Below, in pieces: positions 48,884 to 56,504 of a stretch of DNA of 64,000 bases. This DNA is from Litorivita pollutaquae (lineage in GTDB: Bacteria; Pseudomonadota; Alphaproteobacteria; Rhodobacterales; Rhodobacteraceae). Location of the stretch: contig NZ_KZ826482.1 in assembly GCF_003205515.1 (NCBI RefSeq), positions 513,515-577,514 of the forward strand. Direction: 5' to 3'. A program made the translations under genes and the position numbers. The notes below the pieces were generated by a model. That model was not told the origin of the DNA. It did not search any database and saw only the letters and a program-made list of their open reading frames with translations. Positions within the stretch are counted from its first letter, which is position 1. Each line of letters begins with the position of its first letter.

Positions 48884-49236
48884 TGGCCGGCCTCCTGCCC
48901 ATTATCCATACCCGAAACATCTACCGGATCGGTGATCGGCAAAAGCGCGTTGGATGGGTAGGCGACCTGATCGATATGGCCGAATTGCTCCGGGGTCAGC
49001 GGCAACAGCCCAAGGCGTTCAAAATTGATTTCGGCCAATTCACGCAAACGATTAGGACGGTTCAAATAGGCCCATTCGGTTTTCAAAACCCCCAGTCGCT
49101 GACGCGCCTGCGAGATATCGCGCTGCACCTGTTCGGTTTCTGCAATCGCTTGCTGGGTATTGTAATTCTCGTGGTAAGCCCAAAAGGCCAAACCGATCAC
49201 CGCCAATGCGGTCAGAACAAAAAACAGCGTGCGCAT
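48880..49236 (-). CDS. ftsL: Cell division protein FtsL
   Basis: Small bitopic divisome protein of 118 residues that, with FtsB and FtsQ, activates FtsWI. It starts with one membrane span (TLFFVLTALAVIGLAFWAY) and continues with a periplasmic coiled coil (about 25-80, QQAIAETEQVQRDISQARQRLGVLKTEWAYLN), as is typical. Sequence conservation in this family is low. Assignment rests on the architecture and the position between rsmH and ftsI. The ATG follows the rsmH stop with no intervening base and has AAGGGG within the rsmH end. Confidence 0.92.
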   Translation of the reverse strand: MRTLFFVLTALAVIGLAFWAYHENYNTQQAIAETEQVQRDISQARQRLGVLKTEWAYLNRPNRLRELAEINFERLGLLPLTPEQFGHIDQVAYPSNALLPITDPVDVSGMDNGQEAGQ

Positions 49237-50259
49237 CTATTTCCCCTTCAACATCGGCATTCCAATGGATTTGCGATCCACCGGCCCCGCAGGTGCGTCA
49301 GTGCGCACCGCGACGCGCAACTTGGCACTACGGCTGCGGGGGTTTTCAATCAATTCCTGTTCGTCCGGCCCGATGGCCTTGCGGCTTTTGACGGTGAATT
49401 GCGGCGCGTCCTCGACGGTTTCGGGCGCATACCGATTGGCGCGCCCTGCCCCGCCGCTGCGCGCGGCCAAGAAGCGTTTGACCATGCGATCCTCGATCGA
49501 ATGAAAGGTCACCACGGCCAATTGACCGCCCGGCGCAAGCGCCCGTTCGGCCGCCTCCAACCCGGCGACCAATTCGCCGTATTCATCATTCACCGCGATG
49601 CGCAATGCCTGAAAACTGCGGGTTGCAGGATGGCTTTGGTTCGGCTTGCTGCGGGGCAAGCATTTCTCAATGATACCTGCCAGTTGCAGCGTGCTATTAA
49701 TCCGCGCAGCCTCACGTTCACGCACGATGGCGCGGGCGATGCGGCGGCTCGCGCGCTCTTCGCCGTAATGATACAGAATATCGGCGATATCACCTTCATC
49801 GGCTTCGTTTACGATGTCCTCGGCGGATCGCCCGGATTGGCTCATCCGCATATCCAGCGGTCCATCGCGCATAAAGGAAAACCCGCGCTCGGCGAGATCA
49901 AGCTGCATCGAGCTCACACCAAGATCGAGCACAACCCCGTCGAGATCCTGCGCATAGTCGTCCATGCGTGAAAACACGCCCTGCACCAATTCAAGCCGCC
50001 CGCCATATGCCCCTGCCCAAGGCGCAGCCATCTCCAGCGCCAGCGGATCACGATCGACGCCGTAAACTTTATCGGCCCCCTCGGCCAACAAGGCGCGCGT
50101 ATAGCCGCCAGCACCGAAGGTGCCATCGAGCCACCGCCCCCTTAAAGGCGCAACAGCCCGCAAAAACGGGCGCAGCAAAACCGGAATATGAGGCGCGTCA
50201 GAGCCGCTGGTTTGAGGCCCGCTGTCCGGCGTGTCTGCTCCGGTCGGATCGGTCACCAT
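49237..50259 (-). CDS. rsmH: 16S rRNA m4C1402 methyltransferase RsmH
   Basis: SAM-dependent methyltransferase (MraW) that N4-methylates C1402 of 16S rRNA in the ribosomal P site. It has 340 residues. Motifs: [35 protein letters not shown] (SAM loop), [37 protein letters not shown], and [13 protein letters not shown]; the end contains [16 protein letters not shown]. An acidic/Gly-rich N-terminal extension of about 22 residues precedes the HIPVL motif. It is separated by only 3 nt from mraZ. Confidence 0.97.
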   Translation of the reverse strand: MVTDPTGADTPDSGPQTSGSDAPHIPVLLRPFLRAVAPLRGRWLDGTFGAGGYTRALLAEGADKVYGVDRDPLALEMAAPWAGAYGGRLELVQGVFSRMDDYAQDLDGVVLDLGVSSMQLDLAERGFSFMRDGPLDMRMSQSGRSAEDIVNEADEGDIADILYHYGEERASRRIARAIVREREAARINSTLQLAGIIEKCLPRSKPNQSHPATRSFQALRIAVNDEYGELVAGLEAAERALAPGGQLAVVTFHSIEDRMVKRFLAARSGGAGRANRYAPETVEDAPQFTVKSRKAIGPDEQELIENPRSRSAKLRVAVRTDAPAGPVDRKSIGMPMLKGK

Positions 50260-50262
50260 TGG

Positions 50263-50766
50263 CTAGTCCAGCTCCACTTGGTCAAGGAACATCAAAGGAT
50301 CGAAATCGTCGGGCAGCTCGTCAAGGAACGCCTCGGTTTCGGCCAATTCTTCTTGCTCATAGGTTTCGGGATTCCAGATCTGGAACGTATCACCGGCAGC
50401 GACAAACATCGCCTCTCCGTCCAATCCGATCTTGGCCCGCAATTTGGCGGGAATGACCAAACGACCGGTTTCATCGACATTGGTTGTGATGGCCTGCGCT
50501 TGAAACAGGTTTTGCAGCAACTTGCGTTCGCGCGATCCGCGTTTCAAAGCCGTAATTTTCGCGTCCACCTCATCCATCGCCTCGATGGTGTAAACTTCGA
50601 GAAACTTGCGACGATGATCGCCGTAGACGATGACCATTTCGGGGTTCAGACCATCGGTCCAATTGGGATCAGACGCCTCCAGCACACGACGAAAAGAGGC
50701 AGGGATCGAAACCCTACCTTTACCGTCTACCTTGTGCTGGCTCTCGCCTCTGAATATGCGACCCAC
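50263..50766 (-). CDS. mraZ: Transcriptional regulator MraZ
   Basis: First gene of the dcw cluster. MraZ is an AbrB-like DNA-binding protein that forms a ring and regulates its own operon by binding TGGGN direct repeats. It has 167 residues and two MraZ repeats: FRGESQHKVDGKGRVSIPASFRRVLE (first DXXGR, DGKGR) and ITTNVDETGRLVIPAKLR (second, DETGR). The GTG at 50766 is chosen, because conserved family members begin with the (M)GRIFRGES-type start there. The frame extends to 50844 through non-conserved leader. Four TGGGA repeats stand about 610 nt upstream. Confidence 0.95.
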   Translation of the reverse strand: MGRIFRGESQHKVDGKGRVSIPASFRRVLEASDPNWTDGLNPEMVIVYGDHRRKFLEVYTIEAMDEVDAKITALKRGSRERKLLQNLFQAQAITTNVDETGRLVIPAKLRAKIGLDGEAMFVAAGDTFQIWNPETYEQEELAETEAFLDELPDDFDPLMFLDQVELD

Positions 50767-51374
50767 TGTCCGTTGGCCCTCTGCTTGCCTCAAAAGTGAA
50801 TTTCCAAGGCTGTGAAAGGAAACGGCGAATTGATCTGCTGCCACCGATCAATTCGCCGCCCTCGTCCCGTTTCCGGGATATGTCCAGCTGCACGCGCCAC
50901 CTGGGGGGATGTCTGCTCGCCCGCGCGCCGGATCTCTCATTAGATGAAATCGGGAGCCTGTATGAAACCTGACTTGGGAGTTTATATCGGGATCTTTATG
51001 TCCCTTTGTTTTCCCGTCCTCATCTTGGATATAGGGATGCCATGGGAATTCACCCCACGCAAGACATTTTTACAACTGACTCACGCTGGATGTTGTTTTG
51101 CGGCAGGGTCCAAAACAAGATATTGATCCAATCAGTCGCCTATATTGACGCCGAATGCAGCCCGACCACTACATGCAGTTGCAGATCAACCGATGAAAAC
51201 AGTCCCCCAAATTCCCAAAAAAATTCAGCGGGTCTGTATTATCGCGGCATAGGTCCGATGATCCCGGCACCCATTTCATTGGAAATTGATGGAATTCCTC
51301 TAGAAAACAAGGGAGATTCACCCGAATGTGATTCGACGGGGCGCGGATCGGAACCCAGACATTGGGGGGAAACG
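50767..51374 (-). ncRNA. Long mraZ 5' leader, candidate UpsM-like sRNA region
   Basis: About 608 nt between the mraZ start and the MraZ-type repeats hold no convincing gene on either strand. In Rhodobacter sphaeroides the dcw cluster has an extended 5' leader from which the sRNA UpsM is produced by early termination, and the feature is described as conserved in the family. Here the leader carries a strong terminator-like hairpin (50823-50858) 57 nt before mraZ, which would form the 3' end of such an RNA. The true 5' end, and which part is made as sRNA, cannot be read from sequence. The interval given is the maximum. Confidence 0.45.
50823..50858 (-). terminator. Hairpin in the mraZ leader (terminator or attenuator)
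   Basis: A perfect 13-bp stem (50823-50835 with 50846-50858) with a 10-nt loop is followed on the minus strand by TTTCCTTTC. It could end a leader sRNA or attenuate transcription into mraZ. Confidence 0.65.
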
Positions 51375-51408
51375 TCCCATACATTCCCATACGTCCCATG
51401 TAATCCCA
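51375..51408 (-). promoter_or_regulatory. Candidate MraZ operator (four TGGGA repeats)
   Basis: On the minus strand TGGGA occurs four times, starting at 51408, 51398, 51389 and 51379, with steps of 10, 9 and 10 nt. Direct TGGGN repeats separated by about 5 nt are the known MraZ recognition pattern upstream of dcw clusters, and the orientation matches mraZ. A further pair, TGGGA/GGGGA, with a 10-nt step lies at 51203-51217. Confidence 0.7.
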
Positions 51409-51534
51409 GAAAACACCGCCACACCCGGCTTATCCGGCGCAGATACGCGGCCAGGTACCGACCGCGCGCAGCGCTGCCGCCCCGTTAACTTGCCCCGCCC
51501 ATTGTTGGCGCGCCTCAACAGAAAAGGACGCGCA

Positions 51535-51744
51535 ATGGCACAACGACATGAAATTGATCTCGCGCTCCTGGCCACCGACCTACGCCGACATCTTGCGCAG
51601 GTGCGCTATCGCGGGGCGCGCAAAGTCGTGATGGTTGAAGGCGTGCCGTCGGGGGCACTGATCTCGATGCGGGATCTGGCACGGATCGAAGCTCTGGACG
51701 CGCAGAGCGCCGCAGCCGAAACACAACGCCGGTCAGGTCGGTGA
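51535..51744 (+). CDS. Orphan Phd/YefM-antitoxin-like small protein
   Basis: Protein of 69 residues. The segment LRRHLAQVRYRGARKVVMVEGVPSGALISMRDLARIEALDA has the layout of Phd/YefM antitoxin N-termini: a helix, a strand pair with a 'repurposed autorepressor' pattern, and an ISMRDLARIEAL helix. Similarity is judged by eye only. No toxin gene (Doc, RelE or YoeB type) is adjacent: the next gene is the convergent mrp. AAAGGAC precedes ATG 51535. It may be an orphan antitoxin, a decayed pair, or a stand-alone regulator. Two near-identical 16-nt TATA-flanked repeats lie just downstream. Confidence 0.5.
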   Translation: MAQRHEIDLALLATDLRRHLAQVRYRGARKVVMVEGVPSGALISMRDLARIEALDAQSAAAETQRRSGR

Positions 51745-51814
51745 AAAAACCACGCCGGACAATGGCGTCCGGCCCCGTCCCCCGTGGCCCGCGCCCCGCG
51801 GCGCAGACCGCCAT

Positions 51815-51866
51815 TATATGATGCAATATATCGGCCGCACGAAGGTGGTATATAGGATGCTATATA
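51815..51866. repeat. Two 16-nt direct repeats with TATA half-sites
   Basis: TATATGATGCAATATA (51815-51830) and TATAGGATGCTATATA (51851-51866) share 14 of 16 bases and are 36 nt apart. Each has TATA at both ends around a GATGC core. They lie between the convergent antitoxin-like and mrp genes. Confidence 0.6.
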
Positions 51867-51902
51867 TAGAGTGCGTGGCAAAACGCGCTCAACCCGCGCA
51901 AA

Positions 51903-52976
51903 TCACACCGCGCCGCTTTCGATCAAATGCTGCGCCAAGGCCGCATAGGCATCGGCCATCGCCCCCTGCCCTACGGCAATTGGCGTGCCTGCGTCCCCCG
52001 CCAATCGGGTTTCCAGATCAATCGGCAAACTTGCGAGCAAGGGCACACCGAGCGCTGTCGCTTCTGCCGCCACGCCGCCATGGCCAAAAATATGCGCCTC
52101 ATGTCCGCAACTGGGACAAACAAACACCGACATATTTTCGATCAGACCCAAAATCGGCGTTTTCATGGTCATAAACATATCCAACGCCTTGCGCGCATCC
52201 AAAAGCGCCACATCCTGCGGGGTCGAGACAACAATCGCCCCGTCCACCGCACCGCGTTGACCAAGGGTCAATTGGATATCGCCAGTGCCGGGCGGCAGAT
52301 CAATGACCAACACGTCGAGTTCCCCCCAATTCACCTGACCCATCATCTGTTGCAAGGCCCCCATCAGCATCGGCCCGCGCCAGACCACCGCCTTGGCCTC
52401 ATCGAGCATCAAACCGATCGACATCATCGTGACCCCATGGGCCACCAACGGTTCGATAATCTTGCCATCCGGCGATGCGGCGCGTTTGGTCGTGCCCATC
52501 ATGCGCGGTTGCGAGGGGCCGTAAATATCCGCATCCAAAAGACCGACCTTTTTACCCGCCCGCGCCAAGGCCACCGCAAGGTTCGAGGACACCGTGGATT
52601 TCCCCACTCCGCCCTTCCCCGAACCGACAGCGATGATTTTCTTGATGCTCTGCGGTTTGAGTGGTGCCGTTTGCGGCTTGGGATGGCCACCGACCTTGAG
52701 GCTGGGGGCCTTGGGCGCTTCATGGGCGGTCAGCGCCGCTTGCACCGTGGCGACCCCGTCCAGAGCTTTGACCGCGCGCTCCGATGCGGCACGCAGGGGC
52801 TCCATCTGACGCGCCTCGTCGGCATTGGGCGCCTCGATCACGAATCGCACCACCGCGCCGGCGGGCGAATCTTCAACCGTCAAAGCCCGCACCATATCCG
52901 CCGAAATCAGATTATTTCCCGCTGGCAAGGTCAACTCAGAGAGACGTTGCAAGATAATTTCACGCGAAATGCCCAT
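51903..52976 (-). CDS. mrp: Iron-sulfur cluster carrier ATPase Mrp/ApbC
   Basis: P-loop ATPase of 357 residues that carries and delivers [4Fe-4S] clusters in the cytoplasm. The N-terminal DUF59-like domain (about 1-85) is followed by a Pro/Lys linker and the ParA-like domain, with the deviant Walker A GKGGVGKS at 120-127, LDADIYGPSQPRMMG, LVIDLPPGTGD and the cluster-binding CXXC in FVCPSCGHEAHIFGHGG. The ATG at 52976 is taken because GGAGG lies 5 nt upstream of it. An ATG 12 nt earlier is embedded next to that site. It converges on the antitoxin-like gene. Confidence 0.95.
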   Translation of the reverse strand: MGISREIILQRLSELTLPAGNNLISADMVRALTVEDSPAGAVVRFVIEAPNADEARQMEPLRAASERAVKALDGVATVQAALTAHEAPKAPSLKVGGHPKPQTAPLKPQSIKKIIAVGSGKGGVGKSTVSSNLAVALARAGKKVGLLDADIYGPSQPRMMGTTKRAASPDGKIIEPLVAHGVTMMSIGLMLDEAKAVVWRGPMLMGALQQMMGQVNWGELDVLVIDLPPGTGDIQLTLGQRGAVDGAIVVSTPQDVALLDARKALDMFMTMKTPILGLIENMSVFVCPSCGHEAHIFGHGGVAAEATALGVPLLASLPIDLETRLAGDAGTPIAVGQGAMADAYAALAQHLIESGAV

Positions 52977-53389
52977 TTTGGCCTCCATTTTTTTTGCTGC
53001 CCCATAAGGGTCAGGAATGACCGAAGGGTGCAAGCCCCGATCCGGCCGCCTCCCCACCAACAGCAGATCGCAGTTCTCACCGCCGGCCGCGCCATGCTGC
53101 ATCGCGGCATAGAAAGAGGAGGTATCGCCAGTTAAATAAGGGAAATCGTCACCGTCGCCCCAAGATGGCGATCCACATCGTTAACCATTTAACAACTAAT
53201 TGTAGCAGCAAAAGCGGCGTAATGCCTTTTCACGTCAAGGTTTTGTGACGTTAGGTCAGTAGCTCATATGCATTTTCTGCATAGCGGCATTGCTGATTCA
53301 ATACGTTGTGCAACTGCAGCAATTTGCTAAATTGAATTCAACGAAACGCAGAAGCGTTAGAGCAAACCAAGACGCAAGGAGCCGAAGCA
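52977..53389. promoter_or_regulatory. Divergent control region of mrp and the DUF1127-CcsR locus
   Basis: This 413-nt region has no convincing gene. Its half nearer DUF1127 is AT-rich and has two perfect inverted repeats: ACGTCA/TGACGT (53232-53237, 53246-53251) and TATGCA/TGCATA (53267-53272, 53278-53283). A possible promoter for the plus strand is listed separately. Confidence 0.5.
53306..53333 (+). promoter_or_regulatory. Possible promoter of the DUF1127-CcsR transcript
   Basis: TTGTGC (53306-53311) and TAAATT (53328-53333) are separated by 16 nt, and the predicted start would be about 50 nt before the DUF1127 ATG. In Rhodobacter the equivalent operon is driven by RpoH-type sigma factors. 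The match here is by eye and weak. Confidence 0.3.
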
Positions 53390-53611
53390 ATGGCATTTGC
53401 AGCACAAACACACACCGCCCACCACGGGCTTGGCGACATCTTCCACGCCACCGTCGCAAATCTGCGCGGTCGTATCGAGCGCCGCCGGACCTTTAACCGC
53501 ACGTTGAATGAGCTTTCAAGCCTCAACGCACGTGAGTTGGCGGATTTGGGTCTTAACCCGGGCACCATCCGCGCGGTGGCCCATGAGAGCGCCTACGGCG
53601 CCCATCTTTAG
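53390..53611 (+). CDS. DUF1127 small protein (CcaF1-like)
   Basis: Protein of 73 residues with a DUF1127 domain in the second half (RRTFNRTLNELSSLNARELADLGLNPGTIRAVAHESAYG), a short Arg-rich helical module. In Rhodobacter sphaeroides the DUF1127 protein CcaF1 is encoded directly upstream of the CcsR sRNAs, binds RNA and affects their maturation. The same arrangement is seen here, so the gene very likely plays that role (inference from synteny). The ribosome site AAGGAG precedes ATG 53390. The stop is followed at once by the hairpin array, indicating one transcript processed into mRNA and sRNAs. Confidence 0.9.
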   Translation: MAFAAQTHTAHHGLGDIFHATVANLRGRIERRRTFNRTLNELSSLNARELADLGLNPGTIRAVAHESAYGAHL

Positions 53612-53698
53612 GAATTCGGGATCAGAAACCTCCTTCCTCCTCCCTGAGGTTTCTGTGAATGAGCGGCGACATCGTTCCTCCTCCCTAGATGTCGCCGC
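53612..53698 (+). ncRNA. CcsR-like sRNA unit 1 (two CCTCCTCCC-loop hairpins)
   Basis: Hairpin 1 (53623-53655) has a perfect 10-bp stem and a 13-nt loop. Hairpin 2 (53663-53698) has a perfect 11-bp stem and a 14-nt loop. Both loops contain CTCCTCCC. The unit begins right at the DUF1127 stop. Stems differ in sequence while the loops are nearly identical, so the loop is the conserved part. This matches the CcsR ('cuckoo') RNAs of Rhodobacter. Confidence 0.85.
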
Positions 53699-53805
53699 GT
53701 TTTCAAACGGAGCCCTTGCTCCAAATCATACGTTAGCCCTCTCCTCCTCCCTGAGGTCTGACGTAACTACGCGGTAGCGCCTCTCCTCCTCCCTGGCGCT
53801 ACCGC
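53699..53805 (+). ncRNA. CcsR-like sRNA unit 2 (two CCTCCTCCC-loop hairpins)
   Basis: A small GGAGC/GCTCC hairpin (53709-53722) is followed by hairpin 3 (53729-53765, 13-bp stem with one mismatch and one G-T pair, 11-nt loop) and hairpin 4 (53771-53805, perfect 11-bp stem, 13-nt loop). The loops carry the same CTCCTCCC motif. Confidence 0.85.
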
Positions 53806-53964
53806 TTAAGAATTCGGAGCATTGCTCCAATCAGATTGCGGCCTCTCCTCTCCTCCTCCCTGGGGATGCCGCGAAACCCGCGCGACGCTCTCTCCTCCTC
53901 CCTGAGTGCCGCGCAACAAAAGAACGACGGTGCCTCTCCTCCTCCCTGGCACCGTCGTTTTTTT
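53806..53964 (+). ncRNA. CcsR-like sRNA unit 3 with terminal hairpin and terminator
   Basis: A GGAGC/GCTCC mini-hairpin (53816-53828) precedes hairpin 5 (53838-53872), hairpin 6 (53880-53914) and hairpin 7 (53923-53959). Each has a 13-nt loop with the CTCCTCCC core. Hairpin 7 has a perfect 12-bp stem followed by a run of T residues to 53964 and so is also the intrinsic terminator of the whole locus. The leading GAATTCGG...ATCAG segment resembles the start of unit 1. Confidence 0.85.
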
Positions 53965-54006
53965 ATGTTTTCTCCTCTTCCAAATATCCACATCGGACAA
54001 AGAAAA

Positions 54007-54033
54007 CCCCGCGAACGCTGCTGCGTTGCGGGG
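54007..54033 (-). terminator. Terminator downstream of uvrD
   Basis: A CCCCGC/GCGGGG stem continued by AACG/CGTT around a 6-nt loop is followed on the minus strand by TTTTC. It lies 27 nt past the uvrD stop and separates it from the convergent CcsR array. Confidence 0.7.
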
Positions 54034-54059
54034 GTGAAAATTGATATTATCGCCTTGTT

Positions 54060-56504
54060 TTAAAAAGGTATATCATCCGGAGAGGTGACGAATTTGGCGA
54101 CAACCTTCTTGATCCCTGCCTTCTCGAAATCAATCTCAAGCTTGTCGCCCTCGATCGCGGTGATCGCGCCATAGCCGAATTTTTGGTGGAAGACGCGCTC
54201 GCCGACCGTCCGCGAAGAACTTGCCGCCATATCGATGGTGACGCCCCGCGTGCCAGAGGAATGTGCTGTGTCGCGCTGCGCCGATCGCGCTTGCATGCGC
54301 TTCCATCCCGGAGAATTATAAACATCCGCCGAGGCCACGCGCTCATTGATCTTCGATGAGGCCCCAAAATCCCCCTGCGCTGCGCCGAAACCGCCGCCAT
54401 AAAGGCCGGGCGGCGTCAAAACATCGACGTGATCGACCGGCAATTCATCAATGAACCGCGACGGCATGGCGTTTTGCCATTGCCCGAACACCCGTCGGTT
54501 TCCCGCAAAGGAAATCGTGCAAATCTCTTCGGCCCGCGTGATCCCGACATAGGCAAGCCGCCGCTCTTCCTCGACCCCCTTTTGCCCGCTTTCATCCATC
54601 GAACGTTGCGAGGGGAAAAGCCCGTCTTCCCACCCGGGCAAGAACACCGCCGGAAATTCAAGCCCCTTGGCCGCATGCAGCGTCATGATCGACACTTTCG
54701 CATCCCGATCATCGCTTTCATTGTCCATGATCAATGCGACATGCTCCAAAAACCCTTGGAGGTTATCGAATTGTTCCAAGGCCTTGACCAATTCCTTGAG
54801 GTTTTCCAATCGCCCTGGCGCCTCGGGGCTTTTGTCGTTTTGCCACATGGCGGTATAGCCGCTCTCGTCGAGGATCTGCTCGGCCAATTCCATATGGCTG
54901 GCCGCGCCTGCGGCGGGTTTTTTTGGCTCCATCGGCGCGATCAACGGTTCGCCGTCGTCTAAGACCGCATCATCGTCGGGATCGAACATCAACTCCGGCC
55001 CGCGCACCATCGCGCGCCAACGGTCGATGCTTTCGACCAATTTCGCCAATTCCGCGCCGCCCTTACCGCCAAGCCCCTTTTGCGCCAACAAAATCCGCGC
55101 GCCTTCCACCAACGGCACGCCATTTTCGCGCGCCGTGACTTGGATTTTCTGCTGCGCCTTATCGCCCAACCCGCGTTTGGGGGTGTTCACGATCCGCTCA
55201 AACGCCAGATCATCCGACGGCTGCGTCACCACGCGGAAATAGGCCATGGCATCGCGAATCTCCATCCGCTCATAAAATCGCGGGCCGCCAATGACCCGAT
55301 ATGGCAAGCCGATGGTCAAAAATCGGTCCTCAAAGGCGCGCATCTGATGGCTGGCGCGCACGAGAATCGCCATATCGTCCAAGCTCATCGGGCCGCGCCC
55401 GCGGGTGCCGCGCGACATGGCTTCGATCTCTTCCCCGATCCAACGCGCCTCTTCCTCGCCATCCCAATGGCCGATCAGGCGGACCTTCTCGCCTTCGGTC
55501 TCGGCGGTCCAAAGCTCTTTGCCCAAACGCTCCGCATTGCCCGCGATCACACCCGAGGCGGCGGCCAAAATATGCGGGGTCGAACGGTAGTTTTGCTCCA
55601 ACCGCACCACATGCGATCCGGGAAAATCTTTTTCAAACCGCAAGATATTGCCCACTTCGGCGCCGCGCCAGCCATAGATCGATTGATCGTCATCACCGAC
55701 GCAACAGATGTTTTTATGCGCCCCGGCCAAAAGACGCAGCCACAGATATTGCGCCACATTGGTGTCTTGGTATTCGTCCACGAGGATATATTTGAACCAA
55801 CGCTGGTATTGCTGCAAAACATCCGGATGCGTTTGAAAAATCACCACGACATGCAAAAGCAAATCCCCAAAATCGACTGCGTTCAACTCCAACAGACGTT
55901 TTTGATATTGCCGGTACAGCTCTACACCATAGCCGCCATAAGCGCCGCCTTCCGAGGCAGGCAACTTATCAGGGGTCAGCGCACGGTTTTTCCACCCGTC
56001 AATCACCCCCGCCAACATTCGCGCCGGCCAGCGTTTGTCGTCAATCGGGGTCAGTGCAATCAATTGCTTGAGCAAACGGATTTGGTCGTCGGTATCCAAA
56101 ATCGTGAAATTCGATTTGAGTCCCGCCAATTCCGCATGACGGCGCAGCAGTTTAACACAAACAGAGTGAAAGGTGCCAAGCCACGGCATGCCCTCTGCAG
56201 ATTGCCCCAGCATGCCGCCGACACGGTTTTTCATCTCGCGCGCCGCTTTGTTGGTGAAGGTCACCGCCAGAATCTCGTTCGGGCGCGCCCGTCCGGTGTT
56301 GAGCAAATGCACGATCCGCGTGGTCAGCGCCTTGGTCTTGCCCGTCCCGGCACCCGCCAACATCAAAACCGGCCCATCCATGGTTTCAACGGCGGCGCGT
56401 TGTTCGGGGTTAAGCCCGTCTAAATAGGGAGCCGGACGCGCAGCCATAGCGCGCGCGGACAGGGAAGCGCCTTCAAAGGCGTCGAATTCATCAAAACTGC
56501 TCAT
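54060..56504 (-). CDS. uvrD: ATP-dependent DNA helicase UvrD/PcrA
   Basis: Superfamily 1A 3'-5' helicase of 814 residues that acts in nucleotide-excision and mismatch repair and clears proteins from DNA. Motifs in order: LNPEQRAAVETMDGPVLMLAGAGTGKT (Q motif and Walker A at 50-57), TFTNKAAREMKNRV (Ia), FKYILVDEYQDTNVAQYLWL (II), CVGDDDQSIYGWRGAEV (III), VVRLEQNYRST (IV), VSIMTLHAAKGLEFPAVFLPGWEDGLFP (V) and EEERRLAYVGITRA (VI). The C-terminal Tudor-like part ends in GERVFHQKFGYGAITAIEGDKLEIDFEKAG. The length exceeds E. coli UvrD (720) because of an acidic insert near 520. Divergent from pyruvate carboxylase. Confidence 0.96.
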   Translation of the reverse strand: MSSFDEFDAFEGASLSARAMAARPAPYLDGLNPEQRAAVETMDGPVLMLAGAGTGKTKALTTRIVHLLNTGRARPNEILAVTFTNKAAREMKNRVGGMLGQSAEGMPWLGTFHSVCVKLLRRHAELAGLKSNFTILDTDDQIRLLKQLIALTPIDDKRWPARMLAGVIDGWKNRALTPDKLPASEGGAYGGYGVELYRQYQKRLLELNAVDFGDLLLHVVVIFQTHPDVLQQYQRWFKYILVDEYQDTNVAQYLWLRLLAGAHKNICCVGDDDQSIYGWRGAEVGNILRFEKDFPGSHVVRLEQNYRSTPHILAAASGVIAGNAERLGKELWTAETEGEKVRLIGHWDGEEEARWIGEEIEAMSRGTRGRGPMSLDDMAILVRASHQMRAFEDRFLTIGLPYRVIGGPRFYERMEIRDAMAYFRVVTQPSDDLAFERIVNTPKRGLGDKAQQKIQVTARENGVPLVEGARILLAQKGLGGKGGAELAKLVESIDRWRAMVRGPELMFDPDDDAVLDDGEPLIAPMEPKKPAAGAASHMELAEQILDESGYTAMWQNDKSPEAPGRLENLKELVKALEQFDNLQGFLEHVALIMDNESDDRDAKVSIMTLHAAKGLEFPAVFLPGWEDGLFPSQRSMDESGQKGVEEERRLAYVGITRAEEICTISFAGNRRVFGQWQNAMPSRFIDELPVDHVDVLTPPGLYGGGFGAAQGDFGASSKINERVASADVYNSPGWKRMQARSAQRDTAHSSGTRGVTIDMAASSSRTVGERVFHQKFGYGAITAIEGDKLEIDFEKAGIKKVVAKFVTSPDDIPF

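Noticed and set aside
51169..51399. Minus-strand frame of 76 codons starting inside the MraZ-type repeats
   Set aside because: No ribosome site, no recognisable content, and its start is within the operator repeats. It is better explained as leader.
51006..51488. Plus-strand frame of 160 codons in the mraZ leader region
   Set aside because: Composition is irregular (many Pro, Cys, Arg), with no ribosome site and no family resemblance.
53176..53191. CtrA-like TTAACCATTTAAC upstream of DUF1127
   Set aside because: The spacer between the TTAA halves is 4 nt, not 7, so it does not fit the CtrA consensus.
53612..53970. Possible CRISPR array, because of regularly spaced near-identical pyrimidine repeats
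   Set aside because: The repeats are hairpin loops of 11-14 nt with self-complementary, variable flanks, not 23-40-nt repeats with equal spacers, and no cas genes are near.
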